A stretch of 64,000 nt of DNA from the NCBI RefSeq assembly GCF_026339875.1, contig NZ_JAPEPZ010000002.1:496001-560000 (forward strand), in the 5' to 3' direction. The position numbers and the translations under genes were made by a program. Of the stretch, positions 32,860 through 43,300 are shown piece after piece (positions within the stretch are counted from its first letter, which is position 1; each line of letters begins with the position of its first letter). The DNA is from Streptomyces sp. NBC_01571. Its GTDB lineage: Bacteria; Actinomycetota; Actinomycetes; Streptomycetales; Streptomycetaceae. The notes beneath the pieces are model-generated. The model had not been told where the DNA came from. It did no database searches and was given only the letters and a program-made list of their open reading frames with translations.

Positions 32860-33930
32860 ATGAGCCGTCTCTTCTCGCCGCTGACCCTCCGCGGCACGAC
32901 CTTCCCAAACCGGGCCTGGGTGGCCCCCATGTGCCAGTACAGCTCGGTCGACGGCTATCCGCAGGACTGGCATCTGGTCCATCTCGGCTCCCTGGCACGC
33001 GGCGGGGCCGGCCTGGTCATGCAGGAGGCCACGGCAGTGGAACCTGAGGGCCGGATCACTCCTTCCGACGCCGGCATCTGGGATGACGGGCAGGCTGCCG
33101 CGTACACGCGGATTACCGACTTCGTCCACGGGCAGGGAGCCATTGCCGGCATCCAGATCTCCCATGCCGGCCGCAAGGCGTCGACGGCACCGCCGTGGGA
33201 GGGTGACGTGTACGTCGAACCGGAGGCCGGAGGATGGCAGACGGTCGCACCGTCACCGCTGCCGTTCGGCGACTGGCCGGCCCCGCGGGAGCTCGGCGCG
33301 AACGACATCCGGGCTTTGGTCAGGGCCTTCGGTGAGGCCGCCGGGCGCGCGCTGTCCGCCGGCTTCGAGGTCCTGGAGATCCACGCCGCGCACGGCTATC
33401 TGCTGCACCAGTTCCTGTCACCGCTGTCCAACCACCGCAGCGACGAGTACGGAGGCGATCTCGACGGGCGCAGCCGTTTCCTGGTCCAGGTCACCGACGC
33501 CGTACGGGCGCAGTGGCCGGAGGACCGCCCGCTGTTCGTACGCTTCTCGGCCACGGACTGGGCCGACGGTGGCTGGACCCCGGAGGAGACGGTCGAGCTG
33601 TCGCGGCATCTGGTGGCCCACGGCGTCGATCTGGTGGACATCACCAGCGGCGGGCTCGTCCACAACGCCCGTATCGAAGTGGAGCCCGGCTACCAGGTGC
33701 CCTTCGCCCGAACCGTCCGCGAGGGCGCGGCCCTGCCCGTCTCCGCGGTCGGCCTGATCACCGCACCGGAGCAGGCCGACCAGATCCTCGTGGACCGCTC
33801 GGCCGACGCGATCATGCTCGCGCGCGAACTGCTGCGCAACCCGACCTGGCCGCTTCGCGCGGCCCGCGTGCTCGGTGACGACGTCCCGTGGCCGAAGCAG
33901 TACCAGCGTGGCCGCCCACGTCATCGCTGA
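32860..33930 (+). CDS. Old Yellow Enzyme family NADH:flavin oxidoreductase (YqjM-like)
   Basis: A 356-residue FMN enzyme with a TIM-barrel. It begins MSRLFSPLTLRGTTFPNRAW with APMCQYSS, where the cysteine tunes the flavin in YqjM-type enzymes. The substrate-binding histidines are in QISHAGRK and EIHAAHGYLLHQFLSPLSN, the latter also the family signature; phosphate binding is in ADAIMLARELLRNP. It reduces activated C=C bonds using NAD(P)H. ATG 32860 has GAGG upstream. It is a self-contained gene within transposon debris and may be carried by it, although its codon use is normal. Confidence 0.93.
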   Translation: MSRLFSPLTLRGTTFPNRAWVAPMCQYSSVDGYPQDWHLVHLGSLARGGAGLVMQEATAVEPEGRITPSDAGIWDDGQAAAYTRITDFVHGQGAIAGIQISHAGRKASTAPPWEGDVYVEPEAGGWQTVAPSPLPFGDWPAPRELGANDIRALVRAFGEAAGRALSAGFEVLEIHAAHGYLLHQFLSPLSNHRSDEYGGDLDGRSRFLVQVTDAVRAQWPEDRPLFVRFSATDWADGGWTPEETVELSRHLVAHGVDLVDITSGGLVHNARIEVEPGYQVPFARTVREGAALPVSAVGLITAPEQADQILVDRSADAIMLARELLRNPTWPLRAARVLGDDVPWPKQYQRGRPRHR

Positions 33931-33988
33931 GGCCGTCGTCGCCCGAGCAGCCGGGAATTCGGCACAAGACAATGAGGTTTCCTCCGAT

Positions 33989-34375
33989 ATGAGCGATCCA
34001 TGCACCAATGCCGCTTTTCCCGTGCCCCAGGGCGAGTCGATGCGGGCGCTGCTCGCGGCCGACCGTGTCGCCACGCTGCAGCAGATATCCGCCCTTAGCC
34101 GGGAGTTCGAAGGGATCGTCGAGGCGAACGCACAGGTGGCCATTGACGACGAGCACGACCCGGAGGGGGGGAGCACGGCCTTCGAGCGGGCGCACGTCGC
34201 CGCTCTGCTGTCCCAGTCGCGCGAGCATCTGAACGATCTCGATCGCGCCCTGGAACGGTTGGAGAGAGGCGACTACGGACGCTGCGAGCAATGCGGTGAG
34301 CCGATCCCGACGGAGCGCCTCGAAGTTCGCCCGGCGGCGAAAACCTGCGTGCGCTGCGCGTCCGTAGCTCGCTGA
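33989..34375 (+). CDS. DksA/TraR-family zinc-finger protein
   Basis: A 128-residue protein. A coiled-coil-like helical part (about residues 30-90) precedes a C-terminal four-cysteine zinc finger, CEQCGEPIPTERLE with KTCVRC at the end. The family acts on RNA polymerase through the secondary channel; whether this actinobacterial form does is unproven. It starts 58 bases after the Old Yellow Enzyme stop on the same strand, so the two may be co-transcribed. The finger retains all metal ligands. Confidence 0.88.
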   Translation: MSDPCTNAAFPVPQGESMRALLAADRVATLQQISALSREFEGIVEANAQVAIDDEHDPEGGSTAFERAHVAALLSQSREHLNDLDRALERLERGDYGRCEQCGEPIPTERLEVRPAAKTCVRCASVAR

Positions 34376-34497
34376 AGGGTCACAGTTGAGGGCGCGACAT
34401 GTCGTCCTGCCCCAACTCGGCGTGCGGGTAGATGCCGAGTTCCTCCGTCGGCGGCCATTCACCATCTGACCTTCACCCGGCTCGATCAGGAGAAGAC

Positions 34498-34617
34498 ACG
34501 GCCTGGCTCATCGGATACCGCCGACCACACCGCCGCTACGAACGCAAGGCCGACCACTTCCTCGCTTACACGAGCATCATCTGCACCCTCATTTGCTACC
34601 GCAAACTCACCAAATGA
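34498..34617 (+). pseudogene. IS5-family transposase, C-terminal remnant
   Basis: The 39-codon piece TAWLIGYRRPHRRYERKADH followed by FLAYTSIICTLICYRKL is the typical C-terminus of an IS5-type (IS427 group) transposase. No other part of the enzyme is nearby. A fragment left from an old insertion. Confidence 0.75.
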
Positions 34618-34706
34618 GATGTCTTTCAAGTCTCTCGGCTGTTACTGACCTTTTCGGGTTGCCTTCGGGTGGTGGCGTTGGGTGATTCCTGCGGTATGCC
34701 GGTGTT

Positions 34707-35160
34707 ATGCGGTACGCGGATGGTGGGGGCCTGACCGCTGAGCGGCGGGCTGCGCGGGGCCCCGTTTCCACCTGCTAGTCAAAGGAGCACGCAAGGGTTT
34801 TGCCTGGCAGGACTACCGCGACCTCCTGGTCCGTGCGCACCTGCAACTCGGCGCCCCGATCATTGTCGTCTGGGGCACTTTGAACACCCACCGTGCTGCC
34901 GGATTGCGGGAGTACGCAGGCAGCCACGAATGGTTCACCGTCATCCAGCTGCCCTCCTACAGTCCGGACTTGAATCCTATGGAAGGGATCTGGTCGTGGT
35001 TACGGCGCGGGCCGATGGCCAACACCGGCTTCACCGACCCCGACCACCTCGCCCGCACCCTCCGCTGAGGGCCCGCCCACCTCCAGCGCCACCCCAAATT
35101 CATCGACGGCTACCTCACCGAAACCGGACTGACCCTCACCCCAGATCCCCCGACGCCAAT
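34707..35160 (+). pseudogene. IS630-family transposase with internal deletion
   Basis: The N-terminus reads MRYADGGGLTAERRAARG; after a deletion the frame continues FHLLVKGARKGFAWQDYRD and then LGAPIIVVWGTLNTHRAAGL, EWFTVIQLPSYSPDLNPMEG and IWSWLRRG. The last is the IS630 catalytic signature, LPSYSPDLNPxE, where the final acidic residue is catalytic. The expected D in the VWDNLNTH block is replaced by G (VWGTLNTH), so the catalytic triad is broken even apart from the deletion and the in-frame stop at 35066. Confidence 0.85.
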
Positions 35161-35185
35161 CCGAAAAGGTCAGTAGTCTGCGCGT

Positions 35186-35725
35186 ATGTCAGACCTGGGG
35201 CCCATCGCCTGGCCGCCTGAGCCGATCAAGACCGAGAGACTCGTGCTCCGTGAGTCCGAGGCCCGGGACCGTGCGGCGTTCATCGAGCTACTGGCGTCGC
35301 CAGAGGTGCACACCTACCTCGGCGGCCCCCGCCCGCGTGACGAGCTTGAGCGCGAGATGCCCGGGGTACCCGAGCGGTGGCCCGGGAGTTTCGTCGTTGA
35401 TCTCGACGGGGCGATGATCGGCCACATCCTGCTCAGGAGAGCAACGGAGCACCGTCGCCCAGCTGCTGCGGGGAAAGTTGATCTCGGCTATCTGTTCCTG
35501 CCGCGGGCGTGGGGATTCGGGTATGCCGCCGAGGCGTGCGCGGCGGTACTCGGCTGGTTCGACGGCGTCCTTCCCGCCGAGCCGGTGGTGCTCCACACCC
35601 AAACCGCCAACGTCGGCTCGATGCGCCTCGCGGCAAAGCTGGGGTTCGCCGAGGTAGAGCGGTTCCAGGCCTGGGACGCCGAGCAATGGCTCGGCCTGCG
35701 GTCGCCTGTCATGGCGTCCACGTGA
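35186..35725 (+). CDS. GNAT family N-acetyltransferase
   Basis: A 179-residue acetyltransferase of the RimJ/RimL-like type. It has ETERLVLRESEARD-like opening (KTERLVLRESEARDRAAFIE), a central GYLFLPRAWGFGYAAEACAA segment that binds acetyl-CoA (the R/Q-x-x-G-x-G/A loop is RAWGFGYA), and the closing block NVGSMRLAAKLGFAEVERF. It probably acetylates a protein N-terminus, amino acid or drug; the substrate is unknown. It begins 26 bases after the IS630 remnant and is apparently intact. Confidence 0.88.
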   Translation: MSDLGPIAWPPEPIKTERLVLRESEARDRAAFIELLASPEVHTYLGGPRPRDELEREMPGVPERWPGSFVVDLDGAMIGHILLRRATEHRRPAAAGKVDLGYLFLPRAWGFGYAAEACAAVLGWFDGVLPAEPVVLHTQTANVGSMRLAAKLGFAEVERFQAWDAEQWLGLRSPVMAST

Positions 35726-35870
35726 CCCCAGTCACCCGAGTGCGTTTCTGATGCGGTGACTGCTCCGAAGCATCAAGGATCAAGCAGCGAGCGCGAGTTG
35801 GTCCTGGCAGCGGACGGCGTAGGAGCCTACTCCGCCCACACCCAACTGCGGGCGGCTGACTCCCGCGCGG

Positions 35871-35945
35871 GTGTGGCGGTCGCCCCGCCCTCCGACGGTT
35901 CGCCAGGTGACCGGCTGGCTCATCCGTCACCCCACCGCCCTGACC
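35871..35945 (+). pseudogene. Possible ISL3-family transposase fragment
   Basis: A short piece reading SPRPPTVRQVTGWLIRHPTA resembles the segment PPSARQVTGWLIRRP found in actinobacterial ISL3-family transposases. It is only about 25 codons long with no other recognisable transposase part, so the assignment is tentative. The surrounding 35726-36065 contains nothing else recognisable. Confidence 0.4.
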
Positions 35946-36065
35946 CAAGGAGGATCACGCCGCAATTCGAACTACTCCGGAGTCGGCTCGATGGTGTTGC
36001 GGTCCGACCGGATGGGATGTGGAAGTCAGTGGAACGGTTACGTCGGGATGGTGCATGATCCGCTC

Positions 36066-36434
36066 ATGGAGCGCGTCATCGACCTTGATCAGGCGGCCGC
36101 AGAAATCGCCAAGGTGGTTCCGCGATGGCTGGCAGCCGGTCTCAAGGTCGGGCGAGTGACGTGGCGGGACGCAACTGCACGGTGGCCTCAGCAGGTTGAG
36201 ACTGACAGAGCTCTCGTGCGTGAGCCCGACTCTGTCGGCGTGCTCATCTCCGGCCCGGCGGACGCTGAGCTGTCGGTGGTGCTTTTCCGGGGCGGCTGGG
36301 CGGATGTGGACTACTTCGACGGCCTCGACGATGGCGGCCCGATACCGGCGTTCGGCATCAATTCGGCAGCAGCTTTCGGCACCCAGCTCGATCAGTGGCT
36401 GGCGCGCGTCTTTGGAAACCTCGGCAGGAAGTAG
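36066..36434 (+). CDS. Hypothetical protein, possibly immunity-like
   Basis: A 122-residue soluble protein starting MERVIDLDQAAAEIAKVVPR. It ends FGTQLDQWLARVFGNLGRK, and the central part (SVGVLISGPADAELSVVLFR) looks like an alternating beta-sheet. An alternative start is ATG 36048. Small proteins of this make-up are common in Streptomyces in immunity and stand-alone roles, but I cannot name a family. The neighbouring ISL3-like fragment ends about 120 bases upstream. Confidence 0.6.
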   Translation: MERVIDLDQAAAEIAKVVPRWLAAGLKVGRVTWRDATARWPQQVETDRALVREPDSVGVLISGPADAELSVVLFRGGWADVDYFDGLDDGGPIPAFGINSAAAFGTQLDQWLARVFGNLGRK

Positions 36435-36659
36435 AGCTGGAGTGCCGGCACCAGACCAGGGATGGATCTCACCTCGCCTTCGGAAGCTCAGGTGATCAAC
36501 CGGCACCGACTCCTACCGCCTCGCCACCACCCCGGGCTCGCCCGCGCCGAACAGCAAGCCGTTGTCAGCTGAAGAAGACACCAGGCCCTCACCACTTTGG
36601 CCGACATCGGACCGGGCGGGTCCCGATCTGCCGCCCGGCCGTTCGAGGTCGGACGCGCC

Positions 36660-37652
36660 CTACTGTGCGAGTCGCTGGTCGCGGATCTCAGCCCAGCGCA
36701 GCGAGTCACGGATGCCCTCGGCAATGCTGAACTGCGGCTCCCAGCCGAGCAGCCGCTTGGCCCGGTCGCTGCGAGTGAAAGCACCAGCCACGTCGCCCGG
36801 GCGCGGATCCGCGTCGACCACCGCGACCGGCGGAGTGACCACGCTGTTGAAGGACGAGACCAGCTCGGTGACGGTGGTACCCGTACCGGTCCCGAGGTTG
36901 ATCACCGAAGAGCGGGCATCGGCCAGCGCGGACTCGAACCGCTGGAGCGCGGCCACGTGTGCGGTGGCCAGATCCCAGACATGCACGTAGTCACGGATAC
37001 CGGAGCCGTCCCGGGTAGGCCAATCGGTGCCGGTGATCTCAAACGGCACTCCCCCGTCATGTGCCTCGATCAGCTTGCCGAGCGCGTGGCTGGGCCGACG
37101 CAGCTGAAGGCCGGTGCGCAGCTCGGGGTCGGCGCCGATCGGATTGAAGTAGCGCAAAGAGAGGACCCGGATCGGCTGGGTCGCGGCGATGTCGGCGAAC
37201 ATGCCCTCGCAGACCGCCTTGGTGCGCGCGTACGGGCTCTGCGGGGCGATTCCGGACTCCTCGTCCACGCTGAAGTCATCGCCCGGCAGGTAGATCGAGC
37301 CAGAGGAGCTGAAGATCATCTTCTGGCAGTCGTTGCGGATCAGGTGGCCCACGAAGTCCAGGCTCTTGCCCACGTTGGCCTGGTAGTAGCCGAGCGGGTC
37401 ACCCACGGAATCCGGGACCACGATCAGCGCCGCGCAGTGCACGACCGCCTCGATCTCCGGATGCTCGGCGAAGATCCGGTCCACCAGAACACCGTCCTCG
37501 ATGTCGCCCCGGTAGAAGGCGCGGCCCTCGGTGAATTCCCGACGCCCCGTCACCAGACTGTCCAGAATCACCGGGGTGATCCCGGCGTTCAGACAGGCAG
37601 AGGCGACAGTGCTACCGATGTACCCCGCGCCGCCCGAGATCAGTACCTTCAT
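36660..37652 (-). CDS. galE: UDP-glucose 4-epimerase
   Basis: A 330-residue extended SDR. It has the NAD loop GGAGYIGS (about residue 7-14), the D-x-L motif in ILDSLVTG, the AALIVVPDS block, and the catalytic YxxxK in SPYARTK near residue 143. The SVGDPLGYYQANVGKSL and RYFNPIGADP segments are typical of GalE. It interconverts UDP-glucose and UDP-galactose for the Leloir pathway and for cell-wall or polysaccharide precursors. No other galactose gene is next to it. The start ATG 37652 gives the standard N-terminus. Confidence 0.92.
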   Translation of the reverse strand: MKVLISGGAGYIGSTVASACLNAGITPVILDSLVTGRREFTEGRAFYRGDIEDGVLVDRIFAEHPEIEAVVHCAALIVVPDSVGDPLGYYQANVGKSLDFVGHLIRNDCQKMIFSSSGSIYLPGDDFSVDEESGIAPQSPYARTKAVCEGMFADIAATQPIRVLSLRYFNPIGADPELRTGLQLRRPSHALGKLIEAHDGGVPFEITGTDWPTRDGSGIRDYVHVWDLATAHVAALQRFESALADARSSVINLGTGTGTTVTELVSSFNSVVTPPVAVVDADPRPGDVAGAFTRSDRAKRLLGWEPQFSIAEGIRDSLRWAEIRDQRLAQ

Positions 37653-37921
37653 GTCAGGGTTCGACCCTTTCTATCCGCCCGCTGACCAGATTGTTCGTGC
37701 GGTGAGCCTAACGTCCGACCCAGGCACCGGTGTTGATCGCCGAGTCCCACATCGAGCCGACGGTCGAGGCCGGCTGCAGAGTGACGGATGGTGTAACTCG
37801 TACACGGTGGCGTCGCCGTGACCCACGCCGGGCTGCGCGGACTTCGTCCACATGGTCGCGCTCCAACCCTGGCATGGTCGAGATCGGCAACGCCGGATCG
37901 GGCGGTCACTACGCTCGCCGC

Positions 37922-38235
37922 ATGACTACGTACGTGCAGGTCTCGACGGCCACGGCGACGCGCGACGACGCCGTCGAGTCGGCCCAAGGAGCAGTGAAGG
38001 AGCGGCTCGCTGCCGGGTCACAGATCGCCGGTCCGGTCCTGAGTGTGCACTGGCACCTCGGCGAGTTCGGTGAGGGCGAGGAGTGGCGGCTGACCTAACG
38101 ACGACAGCGGACCGGTACCCCGCTCTGGAGGCGTACCTCCTGGAGAACCATCCGTGGGACAACCCGGAAGTGATCGGTGTGCTGATCAGCCACAGTGCGC
38201 CTCGATGTCTCGGCCGCGCGAGGACCGTTGCATAG
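37922..38235 (+). pseudogene. CutA-like divalent-cation tolerance protein, frameshifted
   Basis: Frame 1 (37922-38098) encodes MTTYVQVSTATATRDDAVES to GEEWRLT and stops. A second frame continues from about 38101 with TTADRYPALEAYLLENHPWD and NPEVIGVLIS, the conserved C-terminal half of CutA (K-T-T-x-x-R-Y...L...HPYD-like). One or two bases are lost or gained near 38090-38100. CutA trimers bind metal ions. The middle beta-strand is damaged, so the protein is probably non-functional unless this is a sequencing error. Confidence 0.75.
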
Positions 38236-38276
38236 GCTGGCCGTCTCATCCGACGCACCGCGACAAGGATCAGCCC

Positions 38277-38804
38277 ATGCACGGCAGCACCAGGATCCGC
38301 CTGATCGAGCCCACCGACGCGGCCCAGATCGCAGCACATCGGGTGCGGGACGTCGAGGCCTTTAGGCCATGGGAACCGGTCCAGCCGGACGGCTTCTTCA
38401 CCACGGAGGGCCAGGCGGAGCGGATCGACAGGCTGCTGGCCGGATACCGGGCCGGCACGGTCTGGCCGGGCGTGGTACTTGCCGACGACCAGGTGATCGG
38501 GCAGGTCACTGTCGGAGGCATCCTGCTGCAGGCGCACCTGCTCCGCGGCTCCGTCGGATACTGGATCGCCAGCGTCGCCCAGAATCAAGGCCACGCCGGC
38601 CGCGCCGTCGGGCTCGTACTCCAAGTGATGGCCGACAAACTCGGGTTGCACCGCGCCGAGGCGTCCACCAATCTGGAGAATCTGCCGTCGCAGCGGGTAT
38701 TGCGCCGCAACGGGTTCAGTCCGTACGGCGTCGCGCACTCGTCGATATTTCTCGACGGGCGCTGGCAAGACGGGTTGCTCTGGGAGCGGCTCCTCGGTGA
38801 ATAG
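38277..38804 (+). CDS. GNAT family N-acetyltransferase (RimJ/RimL-like)
   Basis: A 175-residue acetyltransferase. It starts MHGSTRIRLIEPTDAAQIAA, has GSVGYWIASVAQNQGHAGRA (the acetyl-CoA loop, with NQGHAGRA in place of the usual RGxGxG/A) and ends with ENLPSQRVLRRNGFSPYG, the standard NxxSxRVxxKxGF block. ATG 38277 lies eight bases after AAGGA. It probably modifies a ribosomal protein or drug; not assignable further. It is independent of the CutA remnant upstream. Confidence 0.88.
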   Translation: MHGSTRIRLIEPTDAAQIAAHRVRDVEAFRPWEPVQPDGFFTTEGQAERIDRLLAGYRAGTVWPGVVLADDQVIGQVTVGGILLQAHLLRGSVGYWIASVAQNQGHAGRAVGLVLQVMADKLGLHRAEASTNLENLPSQRVLRRNGFSPYGVAHSSIFLDGRWQDGLLWERLLGE

Positions 38805-39386
38805 GTCGTGTCGCGAAAGTCCCGCCTGCCTCGCGGCGCCTGGGTCGGTGAATCGTCTGCGCGCGGAGGCTCGGTTTTGATAAGACCGAGCAGGTACGCC
38901 TGGTCTGGCGGGCGTTGCGACCGGCAAGTCGGCCCGCCACCGTCGAGGCCGGGGGCGAAAGACCTCAGGCATGAGGATTGGCGTCACCGCCCATGAGCTG
39001 GTGGTCCACGCCCAAATGCGGCTCACATGGGGCGGTATCCAACGCTTGCGCCTGGTCACGTGACCACCAGATACAGGACGACCCTTGGGCCCCAGCCCAG
39101 CTGAACCGCCCCGGGCGCCCCTCGGTCAGCAGAGACTTCGGGGACTCCGCCGCGGACCGCAGGTGATGCTCTGTGAGGTCAAGAGGCTCAGGCAAACTTA
39201 GGCGTTCGTTCCAGGTGGACTTCCGGCGTCTCCGTCGGCGGGATTCTGAAACGATCGGTCAGCCCTGACGTGGGCGGAATCGAGTTCGATCGGCAGCCGC
39301 GCCCGGCGCGAACGTGCGGCGCCAGGCATGGCCCGTTCCAAAAACCCGACCTCACCTGAGACCCTGCCCTCTCACGCGGCCGCGCG
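38805..39386. other. Intergenic stretch, no gene recognised
   Basis: About 580 bases between the acetyltransferase and the end of the leftward PNPOx-like gene. Open frames exist on both strands, for example leftward 38965-39195, but none has family signatures, and the sequence looks like decayed DNA. No hairpin of note was seen. Confidence 0.4.
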
Positions 39387-39815
39387 TCAGGCGATCGTGC
39401 CCAGGTCGGCGCCGGTCCAGTGCTCCGGCCTCATCCGGACCACGACGTGGTCGGCGAGTTCCACCTCGGCCCATACCGCGTATCGGTCCAGGGCTTCGCC
39501 GTGGAGGTAACGGGCGGCGAGGTCGCGGTGAGCGGTGGGGCCGGGCTCTGCGATGTCCGCGACGGGACCTTCGACGGACACGTACCGCGGGGTGGGCTCG
39601 CTGCGCTCGACGAGGAGGCTGAACCGGCCGCTGGCTCTGATCAAGTTCAGTTTGCGCGAGTTCGCGCCGGTGAGGATCCACGGCATGCCACCGGGTCGGT
39701 AGCCGTACCAGATCGGTACGAGTAGCGGTCCGCGGCTGGGGCCGTCGGTGACGCCCAGCGCGGCGACGTGCGGCTGTGCCAGGAAGGCTTCGCGTTCTTC
39801 ACGTGAGAGTGCCAT
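39387..39815 (-). CDS. Pyridoxamine-5'-phosphate-oxidase-like flavin protein
   Basis: A 142-residue split-barrel protein with MALSREEREAFLAQPHVAAL, a typical PNPOx-like start, followed by VTDGPSRGPLLVPIWYGY and a NLIRASGRFSLLVE strand. Members bind FMN, F420 or haem; the actinobacterial ones often use F420 or FMN to reduce small molecules. ATG 39815 is chosen because it gives the family start. It is a single gene with about 500 bases of non-coding sequence before the protease. Confidence 0.88.
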   Translation of the reverse strand: MALSREEREAFLAQPHVAALGVTDGPSRGPLLVPIWYGYRPGGMPWILTGANSRKLNLIRASGRFSLLVERSEPTPRYVSVEGPVADIAEPGPTAHRDLAARYLHGEALDRYAVWAEVELADHVVVRMRPEHWTGADLGTIA

Positions 39816-40314
39816 GCACCCGACTCTAGGCCTGGGCACTCACAGCGCATCGTGACTCGCAGCGGGTAGGTATTCCGGGAGGTCGGCCGCGGTCAGGAAG
39901 CCTGCCTGCGCGATATCTCCGAAGCCATGACGCCCGCTGGAGCCCGTCGGGCGTCCATGCGCCGCTTGTCCAACCTCGTCTGTCGGTTCACGAAACGCGA
40001 TCAACGGAACCAAACCAACTCCCCGCTGCCGCTTGGCACCCGGGGGCGCTCCCCACGACCGCGGCGAGCAGAACGGCGCGGACGCCACCCCCACCGTCCT
40101 CACGTGACCATCTCGCGACCGGCGCGACCGGCGCGACCGGGCGGCGAGCGGTCACCCAGGGCCTTTGCGCCGCAACCGCCGACTCAACGCCCACCTGCGG
40201 AAAGTGTGACCTCGCCCGGATTCGCGCGGTTCACGGCTGACAAGTCTGTGCCATGGCAAGGACTTGCCTTCATCGGGCCTTCTCGTCGGCGTTACCGGCC
40301 GATAGACCCATGGC
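39816..40314. other. Intergenic stretch before the protease
   Basis: About 500 bases without a recognised gene. It contains a short tandem run of GCGACCGGC (three copies, 40115-40141, the last with one change). The promoter of the large secreted protease is expected in its right half. Confidence 0.4.
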
Positions 40315-43300
40315 ATGTTCTCTCCCTCACAGTCTTCCGCCGTCCTGCGCAGACGCCGGCAGTTGGTCTCGGCCGCCGTCGTGGTGCCGCTGCTGGCGTC
40401 GGGGCTCGCGGTTGTGCAAGCGCCCGCTCAAGCGGCTCCGAGCAAGCCCACCGTTCTCGCCAAGCCCTCGGCAACCCACAAGGTCACCCTGGTCACCGGC
40501 GACGTCGTCACGGTCACCACGATGGCCGACGGCAAGCAGACCGCCGAGGTCCACCGGCCGGACAGAGCCGTCGGCGGCGTAAAGATCCAGGAGATCAAGG
40601 GTGACCTGTTCGTCATCCCGGACGAGGCGGCGCCCCTGCTGAGCACGGACAAGCTGGACCGGCGGCTGTTCGACGTCACCGGCCTGATCAAGATGGGCTA
40701 CGACGATGCGAAGTCGGCCGCGGTGCCGCTGATCGCGACGTACGCCCAGCCGAAGTCTCGCGCGGCCGTCGAGCCGACGGCCCCCCGCGGCAGCAGGCTG
40801 ACCCGCAGACTCAAGGGCATCCGCGGCGCCGCGCTCAGCACCGCGAAGCGGCAGGCCCGCACCTTCTGGACCAGCGTCGCGCCGCGGGGCAGCGCGAAGT
40901 TGGGCGCGGGTGTGGCGAAGCTGTGGCTCGACGGCCGAGTGAAGGTCGACCTGAAGGAGAGCGTGCCGCTGATCGGCGCTCCCGAGGCCTGGGCGGCCGG
41001 GTTCACCGGCAAGGGCGTCAAGGTCGCGGTTCTCGACACAGGCATCGACGTCGACCATCCCGACTTCGCCGGCGTGATCGACGGCACGGCCAGCTTCGTG
41101 CCGGGCGAGGCCATCACCGACGTCAACGGGCACGGCACGCATGTGGCCGGCACCATCGTCGGATCGGGCGCCGCCTCCGGTGGCGACTACAAGGGCGTCG
41201 CTCCCGGGGCCGACCTGTACGTCGGGAAGGTGCTCAGCGGCGCGGAGGGCTACGGCCAGGACTCCTGGGTCATGGCCGGCATGCAGTGGGCCGCCGAGTC
41301 CGGTGCGGACGTCGTGAACATGAGCCTCGGCGACTCCTACCCGACCGACGGCAGCGACCCGATGTCGCAGACGGTCGACGCGCTGTCCGCGCAGTACGGC
41401 ACTCTGTTCGTCATCGCTGCCGGCAACGCGGGCCCGGAGAGCATCTCCGCCCCGGGCGCGGCCGCCTCGGCGCTGACCGTGGCGGCCACGGACAAGCAGG
41501 ACCAGCTCGCGTCCTTCTCCAGCACCGGCCCGCTGGCCTCCTCCGGCGCCATGAAGCCGGACATCGCGGCGCCAGGAGTGGACATCACCGCGGCCCGCTC
41601 GCAGGAGATGACCGACGGTGGTGAGGGCCTGTACCGCACGCTCAGCGGCACCTCGATGGCCACCCCGCACGTGGTCGGCGCGGCGGCGATCCTGGCCCAG
41701 CAGCACCCGGACTGGACCGGCGCGCAGCTCAAGGAACACCTGATGAGCACCGCGAAGGGCCTGGACGAGGGGTACTCTCCGTACGAGGTCGGCACCGGCC
41801 GTGTCGACGTGGCCGCCGCCGTGCGGACCGCCGTCCGCGGCACCGGATCGCTTTTCTTCGGGAACCACACGTGGCCGCACGAGCCGAGCGACGTCGCCGT
41901 GACGAAGGACCTGACCTTCACCAACACCGGTGCCGCCGACGTCACACTGAACCTCGCGTTGAGCGACGACGGCGGCCCGTTCACCCTGGGGGCGACCGAG
42001 GTGAGCGTCCCGGCGGGCGGCACCGCCGCCGTCCCGGTGACCGGTGACCCGCAATCCGCCTCGGTGGGCCGGCACGTCGGCTACGTCATGGCGACCGACG
42101 CGGCCACCGGGAAGCCGGTGACCCGCACGTCCGTGGCGCTGCTCAAGGAAGAGGAGCGCTACGACCTGAACATCAAGCTGGTCGGCCGGGACGGCAAGCC
42201 CGCCTCCGGCTGGGTCGGCATCAACCTGGCCGGTGACACCCTTCCTTGGTCGGTCTACGTCGACGGCAGGACGACCATGCGCATGGCTCCGGGCCTCTAC
42301 ACCGTCGCGGGGTATCTCGACGTGGCCGGGGAAGAGAGGGACCGCTCGGGTCTGGCCGTACTGGTCGACCCGGAGACCGTGCTGAAGGACGGTGCCGCGA
42401 ACGTGGTGCTGGACGCGAGCAAGGCCCGGCTGCTGCGGACCGAGGCGCCGCAGCGTACGGAGGACCGCCAGCGCAAGGTCGACTTCAACGTCCACTACAA
42501 GGGCCAGGACCCGTACACGGACTATCGCAGCGCGTATGTGCTGCCGCCGACGTACGACGACGTCTACGTCTCGCCGACGGAGCCGATGAAACAGGGCGAG
42601 TTCGTGCTGACCACCCGTTGGCGCAAGGGCGAGCCGCAACTCGCTCTGAGCACGCCGGGTGGTCGCCTCCGCTTCGACGCGCTGGTGCAGACCGGCAGCA
42701 CACTGGACTCCGCCACCGACCGGCGGGACGTGGTCTACGCGGGCGACGGCACCGCGGCCGCCTACGAGAAGGTCAAGGCCAAGGGCAAGGTCGCTGTTGT
42801 CGAGCACAGCGACGAGGTCTCGCCGCTGGAGCGCGCCGAGGCCGCGGCCACGGCCGGTGCGAAAGCCCTGATCGTGGTCAACGACGGTGCCGGCGCCCTG
42901 ATGGAGTACGTCGGCGAGTCGACCATCCCGGTCGCCACCGTGCACCGCGACGCCGGCAGGACACTCATCGCGATGGCCAGGTCCGGCACCCTGAAACTGA
43001 CAGTGAAGCAGACCCAGTACACCCCGTACGTCTACGACCTGACCCGCGACTACCCCCGGCAGGTCCCGGACCGAGCCCTGGTCTACAAGCCGACCAGGAG
43101 CGACCTCGCGCGGATCGACGCCCGCTACTACTCGGCCACGGACGGCGAGTTGGCGGAAGGCTACCGATCCGACTTCACCCTCAGCCCGTCCGTCAACATT
43201 CCCGAAACGGAGTGGCACCCGGGCACCCGCACCGAGTGGGTGACCCCGGGGCAGGTCTGGAGAGAGTTCCACACGCAGGGCGTCGACGGCACCCTGCCGT

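Noticed and set aside
7042..33969. GAATTCGGCACAAGA occurs at 7042-7056 and 33955-33969 and resembles a cloning adaptor
   Set aside because: A single shared 15-mer is expected by chance in 64 kb and the known adaptor differs by one base; no other sign of vector sequence.
38965..39195. Leftward open frame of 76 codons
   Set aside because: No family signature or ribosome site and it lies in a gap that appears decayed.
40115..40141. Three tandem GCGACCGGC units
   Set aside because: Short low-complexity run in a non-coding gap with no associated feature.
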